Virus record (IMG/VR): IMGVR_UViG_3300017917_001524
Coordinates: 62,001-126,000 of that record
Strand: one strand, 5' to 3'
DNA from: a virus
Length of the DNA stretch: 64,000 bases
The translations under genes and the position numbers were made by a program. Shown here piece by piece: positions 46,190-54,086 of this stretch. How positions within the stretch are numbered: position 1 is the stretch's first letter; every line of letters starts with the position of its first letter. A model generated the notes under the pieces. It was not told the DNA's origin. It saw only the letters and a list, made by a program, of their open reading frames with translations, and searched no databases.

Positions 46190-46223
46190 TACACATATTG
46201 TTATTCATATACAAATATGTGTA
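46190..46223. repeat. Perfect 10-bp inverted repeat before gp47
   Basis: TACACATATT (46190-46199) and AATATGTGTA (46214-46223) with a 14-base spacer, between the truncated leftward gene and the gp47 promoter. It touches the -33 region of the rightward promoter and covers the leader of the leftward gene, so it could be an operator for divergent control or a relic of an element end. Confidence 0.6.
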
Positions 46224-46226
46224 AAA

Positions 46227-46258
46227 CTTGTAAAAAACAAAAAAAAAACATATATTTG
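46227..46258 (+). promoter_or_regulatory. Host-type promoter for gp47
   Basis: CTTG at 46227-46230, then 20 bases of A-rich spacer and TATATTTG at 46251-46258. This matches the Bacteroidota consensus (TTTG, about 19-21 bases, TAnnTTTG) with a perfect -7 box. The expected start lies about 7 bases further, leaving a short leader before the ATG at 46278. Confidence 0.7.
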
Positions 46259-46277
46259 TAGTAAAAGATAATAAATT

Positions 46278-47081
46278 ATGATAAAACGCATATGCCATTT
46301 AAGTGATATTCACATCAGAACATATAATTTACATGAACAATATAAGAAACTATTTACCGATTTGATTGATCAACTTCAAATACAATTTTTGGGTACATCT
46401 AAAGACGAGGTTAGAATTTGTATTGTTGGTGATTTATTACACCAAAAAATCACAATATCTAACGAACAGATCGTATTAGTTTCTTGGTTTTTAAATGAAT
46501 TATCTAAAATTGGTAAGGTGGTTATTATACCTGGCAACCATGATTTTTTAGAAAATAATATGGAAAGATTAGATAGCATCACACCAATTATTGAATTGAT
46601 AAATAATGATGATATTGTTTACTATAAAAATAGTGGTACATATTCAGATGATAATGTAAGGTGGGTAGTTTATTCGTTATATCAACATAATGCAAGACCT
46701 GATTTTGAAAAGATTAGTGGTCAGTTACATGTGGGGTTATTCCATGGTGTTATTCAAGGTTTGTCAACCGATATTGGATACCAATTTGAAGATGGTTATG
46801 ATCGTGCAAACTTTGTTGGATTAGATCTTTTATTATGTGGTGATACACATAAGAGACAAACGTTTATGTTACCAAATAATGTGAAGGGTGTTATGGTCGG
46901 GAGTTTAATTCAACAAGACTTTTCTGAAACAGTAAAACATCACGGGTATGGTGTGTATGATGTGGAAACTAATGAGTACACGTTTCACGATTTAAGAAAT
47001 GATCAACCATATTATCATTTCTTAATTAAAGATATTAAAGACATTGAAAATGAAACCGAAGAATTACTTAATGCTGGATGA
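46278..47081 (+). CDS. Recombination nuclease subunit gp47 (SbcD/Mre11-like)
   Basis: 267 residues. All metallophosphoesterase motifs are seen: LSDIHIR (Asp10, His12), VGDLLH, IIPGNHDF, GLFHGVI and CGDTHKRQ. With gp46 it forms the Mre11/Rad50-type complex that resects DNA ends for recombination-dependent replication. It is shorter than T4 gp47 (339), lacking most of the C-terminal capping region. The gp46 partner starts 1.3 kb downstream, separated by three small genes, unlike T4 where one small gene intervenes. Confidence 0.9.
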   Translation: MIKRICHLSDIHIRTYNLHEQYKKLFTDLIDQLQIQFLGTSKDEVRICIVGDLLHQKITISNEQIVLVSWFLNELSKIGKVVIIPGNHDFLENNMERLDSITPIIELINNDDIVYYKNSGTYSDDNVRWVVYSLYQHNARPDFEKISGQLHVGLFHGVIQGLSTDIGYQFEDGYDRANFVGLDLLLCGDTHKRQTFMLPNNVKGVMVGSLIQQDFSETVKHHGYGVYDVETNEYTFHDLRNDQPYYHFLIKDIKDIENETEELLNAG

Positions 47082-47280
47082 TGAGTTTATCCAATATTGT
47101 GAATTAAATAATATTGAGAATATCGAGGTTTTTGCAAAACAAGTTTTTCAACGTGGTTTTACATTAATAAAATATGGAGATAAACCAAACATACCAATGC
47201 AACCACAAATAGAACTAAAAGTAGAACCAAAAATTGAGATTGTGAGATCACCATCATCTAAAGATTTATATGATGAATAA
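47071..47280 (+). CDS. Small protein between gp47 and gp46
   Basis: 69 residues from the ATG at 47071; an ATG at 47050 in the same frame is possible. DEFIQYCELNNIENIEVFAK, then QGFTLIKYG-like RGFTLIKYGDKP, resembles a small alpha motif found in several phage proteins near replication genes. The C-terminal half is a Pro/Glu-rich linker (QPQIELKVEPKIEIV). It overlaps gp47 by 11 bases and may be an adaptor of the gp46/47 complex; this is inferred from position. Confidence 0.6.
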   Translation: MLDDEFIQYCELNNIENIEVFAKQVFQRGFTLIKYGDKPNIPMQPQIELKVEPKIEIVRSPSSKDLYDE

Positions 47281-47331
47281 TTTTTTTTTAATTTTTTTTG
47301 CATTATGAAAAAAAAATAATATCTTTTGTTT

Positions 47332-47643
47332 ATGATTAAAATATTTGTTTGGATTTTGATTGCATACGGAATGACATCCATTGTTGTTTGGGGATCAATT
47401 TTCGAAAATTTCAGAAATTGGGTTGAAAAACGATCATCATTTTTTGGTAAATTATTCACATGTGTTTTATGTTTTTCAACTTGGACAGGATTCTTTTTAT
47501 CAATATTTCTTGGTGGTTTAACAACAAAAATATTTAACATCCATTGGGGATTAGGAATATTTTTTGACGGTATGTTTACTGCCGGAGCCGTTTGGGCATT
47601 AAACTCTCTTATCGAATTTTTTGAGGAGAGTCGTATTAAATAA
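47332..47643 (+). CDS. Small membrane protein (DUF1360-like)
   Basis: 103 residues from the ATG at 47332. Three hydrophobic segments are visible (FVWILIAYGMTSIVVWGSIF; TGFFLSIFLGGL; FTAGAVWALNSLIEF) and the motif KLFTCVLCFSTWTGFF between the first two matches the TC..C.S.W.G pattern of DUF1360 membrane proteins. The product should sit in the inner membrane. Its role in infection is unknown. A poly-T/poly-A hairpin lies just before the start. Confidence 0.65.
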   Translation: MIKIFVWILIAYGMTSIVVWGSIFENFRNWVEKRSSFFGKLFTCVLCFSTWTGFFLSIFLGGLTTKIFNIHWGLGIFFDGMFTAGAVWALNSLIEFFEESRIK

Positions 47644-47652
47644 CAATTAAAA

Positions 47653-48312
47653 ATGTATCGTGAAAGAAAAAGATTATACAATTCACCAGGTTACGAAGAT
47701 AACGACACTAAATTAATGGGAATCCAATTTATGGATGAGGTGTTCGGTTTAAAGATGATGATTAATCCCGTTGATAAAAAAATTGACCTTGTATCTGTGG
47801 ACGGAACATTTGGTCTTGATGTTGAACAACCTAGAGAACAAGGAGACGATTCGGGATGTTATATTAATTATTGGAATAAAGACAATTACTCCCGAAATAT
47901 GAAATCGGGTATGGGGTTTCCAACTGTTAACATGCCGTGGTGGAGAAAATATCAATATTACACACCAGTAAATGATTCTTTTTTATTTGACCCAAATTGG
48001 GAAAGAAATTGTTTTCTTAGATTTACTACAGATTTTTTATGTGCGATATTTGTTCCGGCAGAAGTTATTCAAAATAGAAAAAAGGCGTTAGACGCGTCAT
48101 TTAAAACGAGATATATTACAACAGGTGATGTTGAAATATTTAAAGTATTTCGTAGAGAAGATGTTCTAACATATGTTAGGAAAGACCTTAATAGTCCATG
48201 GGTTTTATTTAAACCAACGGATATACCTGAAGAACCGGTAAAGTTAACCGAAGAAGAGAAAAGAGAAAGAATTAAACAACTTAGAGAAATTCAAAAAAAT
48301 AGTCACAAATAG
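47653..48312 (+). CDS. Conserved-looking soluble protein, function unknown (219 aa)
   Basis: 219 residues. Aromatic-rich middle (YINYWNKDNYSRNMKSGMGF, then MPWWRKYQYYTPVNDSFLFD) and a charged helical C-terminus (EEEKRERIKQLREIQKNS). No catalytic motif could be assigned. It lies 9 bases after the DUF1360-like gene and 52 before gp46, so it is expressed with recombination genes. I do not recognise the family. Confidence 0.65.
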   Translation: MYRERKRLYNSPGYEDNDTKLMGIQFMDEVFGLKMMINPVDKKIDLVSVDGTFGLDVEQPREQGDDSGCYINYWNKDNYSRNMKSGMGFPTVNMPWWRKYQYYTPVNDSFLFDPNWERNCFLRFTTDFLCAIFVPAEVIQNRKKALDASFKTRYITTGDVEIFKVFRREDVLTYVRKDLNSPWVLFKPTDIPEEPVKLTEEEKRERIKQLREIQKNSHK

Positions 48313-48364
48313 GTCACAAAAAGGTAAAAAAACACATTTATTTTTACATTAAACCACGATTTTA

Positions 48365-50695
48365 ATGAGTAATCCATTTATAAAAGTATCTTGGGAAGAT
48401 ACTTCTGAAAACCTAACACAAGAAAGAATAAAACGAGTAAAAACATATTTCGAAAAAAAATATAATTCGAAAAATGTAAAAATCGTAACAAAAACATTAA
48501 CAAATGATGATAATACCAAATTAAAATCATTAGATGTTAGTGACAATATTTTAGATCCACAGTATCAAAAATTATTAGTTAAGGATTTTATTACTGAGAA
48601 TAAAATCAATGTTAACTGGGACATGATTAATCGTTTAGATGATCGTGTTAATGGTGAGATAGATAAAATCACACAAAAAAATATTAGATATAATAAATGG
48701 GAAATCAAAAAAATTGAATTTTCTAATTTTTTATCTTTTGGTGATGATAACGTAATTAACTTTGAGACATTAGATGGTATTACTGTTGTTGAATCATACC
48801 CAAAGAATTTTGGTGGTAAAACAACTGCGACTGTTGATTTATTATTGTTTTTGTTTTTTGGTATAACAACAAAAACTAAAACAAATATTGAGGTCTTCAA
48901 TCGATTTAATGATACCGAGAAATTATTTGTGAGAGGGTATATTACTATCGATGGTTATGATTATGTGATTACTCGTACATATAATAGGAAAAAAAGTAGA
49001 AGTGGTGAGTATAAAGTAGAGACCAGTTTAGAGTACAATAAAATTAATAGTGACGGAACGATTTCAAATGAATCGGGAGAACAAAGAAGTGAAACCGAAA
49101 AAATCATAACCAATGCGATTGGTGATGAAGAAGATTTTTTATCAACAATTTTAACTACAGGTAATAATTTAGAACAACTAATTGAATCCAAACCAACCGC
49201 TCGAGGTCAGATTTTAACCAAGTTTTTAGGGTTAGAAAGTTTAAAACAAAAGGAAGAAATTTGTAAAAAAATATATAGTGATTGGTCGAAAAAACTTGTT
49301 TCAAATACCAATAACATTGAGGAGCTAAAAAATAAAAATGAAGACTATCGAATTGAAATTGAAACAAGTGAAAATAGTATTACCGAAAATCAATCAAATT
49401 TAATTGAGGTTGAACATAAACTTAAAAATTATCAGAGTGAACGTGACCAACTTTTAAAATCGAGAAACGATGTTGATCAGGAGTTAATTAAGTTAAATCC
49501 CGATACACTAAAACTTGAAATTAATCAATTAGAGAAAAAAAGAGTTGAATCACAAAAATATGCCGATGAAATTGTTGTTGTTGAACCAACCAAATATTAT
49601 TTGGAAGATGAACACGAAAAATTAAAAACCGAAATAAACGGGTTAATAATTGAGAGTCGTGTTAATACTGATGCAATCAACAGATCAAAAAAATTAATTG
49701 AACAGTTGGAAAATGGTACGGTTTGCCCAACATGTAACAGAACGTTGGATGACGTTGACCATACAGATGAGATAAATAAAATCAAATTAGATGTTGATAA
49801 GTTATTGGAGATTGAAGAAACAAATAAGAGTAAACAACAAGAGTTAATTATCAAAGAACAAGAATTTTCATTACTGAAAAAAGAGTACGATGAATATGAA
49901 AAAAATAAATTGCGTAAAGCAAAATATGAACTTGAAGTTGAGCAAAGAAAACTTGAACTTGAAACCAAAAAGAATAAATTAACATATTACGAAACAAACA
50001 AATTAAAACTCGAAGAGAATCAAAAAATCGACATTAAAGTAACCAATCTAAAAACACTGATTGATAGTACTAATGGTGAGATTAGAACAATAACAACAAC
50101 AATTGAAAGAAACACAAACAACATCAAGAACTTGAATGAAAAAATTCAGATTAATGATGAGTTGATCAAAAAAATCAAATCAGAAGAAGAATTGATTTTT
50201 GTGTTTAATACATATTTAACTATTTTTGGTAAGAATGGAATTTCAAAGGTTATAATGAAAAATATGATACCATTAATAAATCAAGAATTGTATCGATTGT
50301 TGGTTGACACTTGTTATTTCACATTAGAATTAAACATCAATGATAAAAATGAACTTGAATTTTTAATGATTGATAATGAAACAAGGGTCGTTAAACCATT
50401 AAATAGTGGTTCGGGTTATGAAAAAACAATATCATCTTTAGCAATACGAAGTGTATTAACAAAAGTTTCATCATTACCAAAACCAAATATTGTTGTAATG
50501 GATGAAGTGTTTGGAAAAGTTGCAGATGAGAATTTGGAAATGGTTGGGGAATTTTTTAAAAAAATAAAAAATTATTTCGAACATATTTTCGTAATTTCAC
50601 ATAACCCATTGATTAGGAATTGGTCTGACAATGTGGTCATGGTTAGAAAAGACGATAATATCTCAAAAATTGAATTTATAACAACTAAAAATTAG
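48365..50695 (+). CDS. Recombination nuclease subunit gp46 (SbcC/Rad50-like ATPase)
   Basis: 776 residues, longer than T4 gp46 (560) because of an extra N-terminal domain of about 110 residues before the ABC-type ATPase start (WEIKKIEFSNFLSFGDDNVI). The Walker A is PKNFGGKT at 146-153, diverged from GxxGxGKS but keeping GKT. The long coiled coil carries the zinc hook CPTC at 454-457. The signature is NSGSGYEKTISSLAIR, the Walker B IVVMDEVFG (Asp713-Glu714), and the switch His is in ISHNPLI. It holds and resects DNA ends with gp47. Its stop is 4 bases before the ClpP gene. Confidence 0.9.
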   Translation: MSNPFIKVSWEDTSENLTQERIKRVKTYFEKKYNSKNVKIVTKTLTNDDNTKLKSLDVSDNILDPQYQKLLVKDFITENKINVNWDMINRLDDRVNGEIDKITQKNIRYNKWEIKKIEFSNFLSFGDDNVINFETLDGITVVESYPKNFGGKTTATVDLLLFLFFGITTKTKTNIEVFNRFNDTEKLFVRGYITIDGYDYVITRTYNRKKSRSGEYKVETSLEYNKINSDGTISNESGEQRSETEKIITNAIGDEEDFLSTILTTGNNLEQLIESKPTARGQILTKFLGLESLKQKEEICKKIYSDWSKKLVSNTNNIEELKNKNEDYRIEIETSENSITENQSNLIEVEHKLKNYQSERDQLLKSRNDVDQELIKLNPDTLKLEINQLEKKRVESQKYADEIVVVEPTKYYLEDEHEKLKTEINGLIIESRVNTDAINRSKKLIEQLENGTVCPTCNRTLDDVDHTDEINKIKLDVDKLLEIEETNKSKQQELIIKEQEFSLLKKEYDEYEKNKLRKAKYELEVEQRKLELETKKNKLTYYETNKLKLEENQKIDIKVTNLKTLIDSTNGEIRTITTTIERNTNNIKNLNEKIQINDELIKKIKSEEELIFVFNTYLTIFGKNGISKVIMKNMIPLINQELYRLLVDTCYFTLELNINDKNELEFLMIDNETRVVKPLNSGSGYEKTISSLAIRSVLTKVSSLPKPNIVVMDEVFGKVADENLEMVGEFFKKIKNYFEHIFVISHNPLIRNWSDNVVMVRKDDNISKIEFITTKN

Positions 50696-50699
50696 AATA

Positions 50700-51374
50700 A
50701 TGATAAAAAAAGAAAAGTCACCATTTAACCTTTACGCCAGAGACAAAGGAATCAGTTCATTGAGTTTGGATTACTACAACAAACGTATTGAAAATAGTAT
50801 GACACCACACATTATCGAAGAAAGACCTCTTAATATTGCACAAATTGATGTTTTTTCCAGATTGATGATGGAAAGAATTATTTGGGTTGCGGGTGTTGTT
50901 GATGATCGAATGTCAACAATCGTACAAGCACAATTAATGTTTTTGGATAGTGTAAATAATACTGATATCACAATCCATATTGATAGTCCCGGCGGAAGTG
51001 TGAAATCAGGTTTATCAATGGTCGACGTAATGGATTATATAAAATCCGACATTAGAACAATTAATACTGGTATGGCTGCGTCTATGGGTTCAGTATTATT
51101 AGGTGCAGGAACAAAAGGGAAAAGAGGGTCACTAAGGTTTTCAAGAACAATGTTACACCAATCAAGCGGTGGTTTTGAAGGGAATATTCAAGATGCTGAA
51201 ATTAGTATGTCAGAATGGAAAAAAGTTAACGAGTTATTATTTAATTTATTGGGGGAATATTGCGGTAAAGACCCCAAAAAGGTCATGAAAGACGCATCAA
51301 GAGATCTTTGGTTGTCGGCTGAAGAATCCGTAAAATATGGTATTATTGATGAAATTGTTAAGACCAAAAGGTAG
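50700..51374 (+). CDS. ClpP-family serine protease
   Basis: 224 residues. The peptidase S14 triad is intact: Ser128 in GMAASMGSVLL, His153 in TMLHQSSGG, Asp202 in SRDLWLSAEES. The spacings of 25 and 49 residues equal those of E. coli ClpP (S97, H122, D171). The ITIHIDSPGGSVKSGL strand-turn is the substrate-groove segment. An extra 30-40 residue N-terminus replaces the axial loop region. It could serve as head-maturation protease (some phages use ClpP-like ones) or work with host ClpX/ClpA. The location among recombination genes and just before a late promoter does not decide between these. Confidence 0.88.
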   Translation: MIKKEKSPFNLYARDKGISSLSLDYYNKRIENSMTPHIIEERPLNIAQIDVFSRLMMERIIWVAGVVDDRMSTIVQAQLMFLDSVNNTDITIHIDSPGGSVKSGLSMVDVMDYIKSDIRTINTGMAASMGSVLLGAGTKGKRGSLRFSRTMLHQSSGGFEGNIQDAEISMSEWKKVNELLFNLLGEYCGKDPKKVMKDASRDLWLSAEESVKYGIIDEIVKTKR

Positions 51375-51400
51375 TAAATGTAGATAAATATTTTTTGATC

Positions 51401-51408
51401 TATTTATG
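51401..51408 (+). promoter_or_regulatory. Putative late promoter, TATTTATG
   Basis: TATTTATG in GATCTATTTATGG, 12 bases before the ATG at 51421. It marks a late start for the spanin-like gene within an otherwise early/middle-looking region. The in-frame ATG at 51406 lies inside the motif and is not taken as the start. Confidence 0.5.
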
Positions 51409-51420
51409 GTAAAAACAAAT

Positions 51421-52068
51421 ATGAAATTTTTATCAAAAATAGACATCAAAACATTACTAATTTTAGTATTATTAGTGATTATTGTGTTGATGAGGGCTTG
51501 TGGGGACAATAATTATGGAATAAACACCAATCAAGGTGAAACTGTCAATGTTGATGGAAAACCACACATTGTAATAAAACATACCAGAGATACTACATAT
51601 CTGAAAAAAGATACTGTAATATATAGAAAGGGTAAAGACATTTATCGTGATTCTATTGTGTATGTTGATGTACCAATGAAAGTGGATACCACAGAAATAT
51701 TAAAGGATTATTTCGCGTCGGTGTCATATAAAGATACCATTCAACTAAATGATAGTTTAGGTTCTATATTGATTTCTGATTTAATATCCAAGAATAGGAT
51801 ACAAAATAGAAAAGTCTCTGCTAGCATCAATCAAAAAATCATTAACGATACGTTAATATTGAAGGAAAAACCAAGAAGACAACTATACGTTGGGGTTAAC
51901 ACCTCAGCAAATAAACAAGAGTTATTTAATTCTGTTGGTGCTGGGTTGTTATATAAGGATAGAAAAGATAAGATCTTTTCACTTGGTGTTGGATTACAAC
52001 AACAAAATTCAACATACATCCCATATTTACAAGGTGGTCTCTATTGGAAGATTAAGTTAAAAGATTAA
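51421..52068 (+). CDS. Membrane-anchored protein with beta-barrel-like C-terminus, possible spanin
   Basis: 215 residues from the ATG at 51421. An N-terminal membrane helix (IDIKTLLILVLLVIIVLMRA) ends in Ala-Cys, a poor lipobox. The periplasmic middle has alternating strands with repeated DTxY pairs (HTRDTTYLKKDTVIYRKGKD) and a SINQKIINDTLILKEK stretch. The last 65 residues alternate like outer-membrane strands (LYVGVNTSANKQELFNSVGA, then FSLGVGLQQQNSTYI) and end in a YWKIKL strand. An inner-membrane anchor plus an outer-membrane-like end suits a one-piece spanin that fuses membranes at lysis; the late promoter agrees. The function is inferred. The gene is probably real. Confidence 0.6.
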   Translation: MKFLSKIDIKTLLILVLLVIIVLMRACGDNNYGINTNQGETVNVDGKPHIVIKHTRDTTYLKKDTVIYRKGKDIYRDSIVYVDVPMKVDTTEILKDYFASVSYKDTIQLNDSLGSILISDLISKNRIQNRKVSASINQKIINDTLILKEKPRRQLYVGVNTSANKQELFNSVGAGLLYKDRKDKIFSLGVGLQQQNSTYIPYLQGGLYWKIKLKD

Positions 52069-52112
52069 TTTTTTTCTTCGGTATATTTTTTATTCACGTT
52101 TTTTTTTATTAT

Positions 52113-52120
52113 TATAGTTG
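52113..52120 (+). promoter_or_regulatory. Host-type -7 box before the sigma factor gene
   Basis: TATAGTTG at 52113-52120 matches seven of the eight positions of TAnnTTTG and lies 18 bases before the ATG at 52139. A clear -33 TTTG is not visible. It suggests the sigma gene is read by host polymerase before late transcription. Confidence 0.45.
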
Positions 52121-52138
52121 TAAACTGTGTACAATCAT

Positions 52139-52945
52139 ATGAGTAAAACAATTGTAGAAAATTCTGACGACCTTCAACTTTATATTAAAGACATTAAAAA
52201 AATCCCAGTAATAACACACGAAAGACAAGACCAGATTTTTAATTTATTACAAGATTCTAATATCACGAAGAGACAAAAAGAAAAGTTATTAGATGAATTG
52301 GTGACAGGTAATTTAAGATTTGTGATTTCAGTTGCTAAAATGTATCAAAATCAAGGGTTACCGTTAAATGACCTAATAAATGAGGGTAACATTGGTTTGA
52401 TAAAGGCGGCAACTCGTTTTAAACCTGAAAGTGGTTTACGATTTATCTCATATGCGGTTTGGTGGGTTAAACAGTCGATTATTGCATCTTTAAATGAGTA
52501 TTCAAGAACAATACGTGTACCATCCAACGTGTTACATGAAAATCAAAAAGAGAAGAGAGATCGATCAAATGATGAATTTAATTTTAAGGAAGACCACAAT
52601 GGGTTTACCGGTGCGTATATTCCACACTGTGTTTCATTGGATTCTGATATAAATGAGGATGGTGATCAGTTGATTGAATTAATTCCTAATCGAAATGCGG
52701 ATAATCCTGAAAGTGCGTTGGATACGAAGGAAGAAATTAAAAAAAGAGTTTCTTTGATGTTAGGTGTTTTAGATGAAAGAGAAAAAACCATTATTGAACG
52801 ATATTTTGGGTTAAATGGTATTGAATCCAATTTAGATGATTTAGGTGAAGAGTTTGGTTGTACTAAAGAAAGAATTAGACAATTAAAAGACAAAAGTCTA
52901 AAAAAATTAAGAAATGAAAGTTATTTACTATTCAAGTATTTATAA
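52139..52945 (+). CDS. RpoD-type (sigma-70 group 1/2) sigma factor
   Basis: 268 residues from the ATG at 52139; a GTG 12 bases earlier is less likely. Region 1.2/2.1 begins DDLQLYIKDIKKIPVITHER. Region 2 has NLRFVISVAKMYQNQGLPLN, then DLINEGNIGLIKAATRF and ISYAVWWVKQSI (regions 2.3/2.4, promoter melting and -10 contact). Region 3 is short. Region 4 ends LGEEFGCTKERIRQLKDKSL (helix-turn-helix for the -35 side). This is the layout of Bacteroidota primary sigma factors, shortened. It probably redirects host RNA polymerase to phage promoters, the task of gp55 in T4, and the TATTTAT octamer is the likely target. Confidence 0.85.
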   Translation: MSKTIVENSDDLQLYIKDIKKIPVITHERQDQIFNLLQDSNITKRQKEKLLDELVTGNLRFVISVAKMYQNQGLPLNDLINEGNIGLIKAATRFKPESGLRFISYAVWWVKQSIIASLNEYSRTIRVPSNVLHENQKEKRDRSNDEFNFKEDHNGFTGAYIPHCVSLDSDINEDGDQLIELIPNRNADNPESALDTKEEIKKRVSLMLGVLDEREKTIIERYFGLNGIESNLDDLGEEFGCTKERIRQLKDKSLKKLRNESYLLFKYL

Positions 52946-52950
52946 AAACT

Positions 52951-53913
52951 ATGAATTGGTTAAAAATTTTATTGGGTGTTTCTGCGATATTAATTGCTGG
53001 TTGTGCAGCATATTTCTCTGTAACAGGTTTAGCAGTATTATTTAGTGGTGCTTCGGTATCGGTAATAATTATGGCGAGTTCGTTAGAATTCGCCAAATTA
53101 GTTTCTGCTACCTACCTAAAACAAGAATGGGATAACATTAAGGGGATAAACAAATGGTATTTAACTATTGCTGTTACCATTTTAATGTTAATCACATCAG
53201 CAGGTATTTTTGGATTTTTGTCCAATGCGTTCCAACAACAAAATATTAAATTACAACAAGTTGAACGTGAAGTAAGTATTTGGGACGGTAGATTAAAATC
53301 AAATGACCAACAAATTTCTGTTTTAACAAAACAAGTTGAAGATTTACAGGTTAATCAGGGAAAGATAATTGACAAAGGGAATGTTAATCGTTCATTGTTA
53401 AGATCTGTCGATAATAGAGATAAACAAATACAGACAATCCAAAACAAGATATCATCATTACAAGATAGTTCAATACTATACACACAAAAAATCAATGAGA
53501 TTAAAACAAATAACATTGATATTGAAAGAGAAGTTGGTGGATTTAGATTTGTTGCAGAATCATTTAACCTATCTTTAAATACGGTTGTTAAATTCTTTAT
53601 TATTCTTATTGTGTTTGTTTTTGACCCATTAGCCATTGCACTTGTAATTGCGTTTAATCAATTATTGGTTGATAAGAAAAAAGATGAAACACCTGAATCC
53701 GAAACAAATTTAAAAGAGTTTGTTGACGAAACAACTCGTGCACATATCACTAATGATGATTTAGATAAGTTGGAGAAACATCTTTCAAAACACGTTAAGT
53801 ACGACACACCAACACTCCAAACTGAGGTCGTATCTGAAAATAATAAAACCATCAATAATAATTCTAATGATGAAAATATTATTGAGGATATATTTGACGA
53901 AAAAAAAAAGTAG
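52951..53913 (+). CDS. Membrane protein with periplasmic or cytoplasmic coiled coil (320 aa)
   Basis: 320 residues, starting 5 bases after the sigma gene. Hydrophobic segments: ILLGVSAILIAGCAAYFSVT, then GLAVLFSGASVSVIIMASSL, YLTIAVTILMLITSAGIFGF and a C-terminal FFIILIVFVFDPLAIALVIA. Between the third and fourth lies a 100-residue coiled coil (QQVEREVSIWDGRLKSNDQQ). The GASVSVIIMASSLEFAKLV segment recurs in phage membrane proteins of unknown role in several T4-like groups. The tail is acidic and polar, ends GACGAA-(A)9-AAG-type codons and stops at TAG 53911-53913. A -1 slip on the A-run would add 58 residues. Confidence 0.7.
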   Translation: MNWLKILLGVSAILIAGCAAYFSVTGLAVLFSGASVSVIIMASSLEFAKLVSATYLKQEWDNIKGINKWYLTIAVTILMLITSAGIFGFLSNAFQQQNIKLQQVEREVSIWDGRLKSNDQQISVLTKQVEDLQVNQGKIIDKGNVNRSLLRSVDNRDKQIQTIQNKISSLQDSSILYTQKINEIKTNNIDIEREVGGFRFVAESFNLSLNTVVKFFIILIVFVFDPLAIALVIAFNQLLVDKKKDETPESETNLKEFVDETTRAHITNDDLDKLEKHLSKHVKYDTPTLQTEVVSENNKTINNNSNDENIIEDIFDEKKK

Positions 53914-54086
53914 ATACTGAAGAAAATAATAAGGTTGTTACTGATGCGATAACAAATGTGGGAACACATTTCCCACTTTTTTACAAGTATGGTAATAATA
54001 AACCAAAACAGATCAATGATTTTGTTAATGGTAAAACAATCACAAGAAATGCTAGAGATACTCAACGTAGAAGATATCGACTATAA
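53900..54086 (+). other. Possible frameshifted extension of the membrane protein
   Basis: Ten A at 53900-53909 precede G and the stop TAG. In the -1 frame the reading continues KVDTEENNKVVTDAITNVGT, then HFPLFYKYGNNKPKQIND and a basic end RNARDTQRRRYRL before TAA at 54084-54086. The 58 added residues look protein-like and follow smoothly from the acidic tail. This could be programmed slippage on the poly-A tract, a recent frameshift mutation or an assembly error in the homopolymer. Confidence 0.5.
53958..53982 (+). terminator. Intrinsic terminator after the membrane protein gene
   Basis: Stem GTGGGAA / TTCCCAC (53958-53964 with 53970-53976), loop CACAT, then TTTTTT. If the -1 frame is used it lies within coding sequence, so the hairpin either ends the transcript or reads through. 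Confidence 0.7.

Noticed and set aside
47148-47681. Leftward 177-codon open frame across the gp47-gp46 gap
   Set aside because: It is the reverse of three overlapping rightward genes with better composition and coupling.
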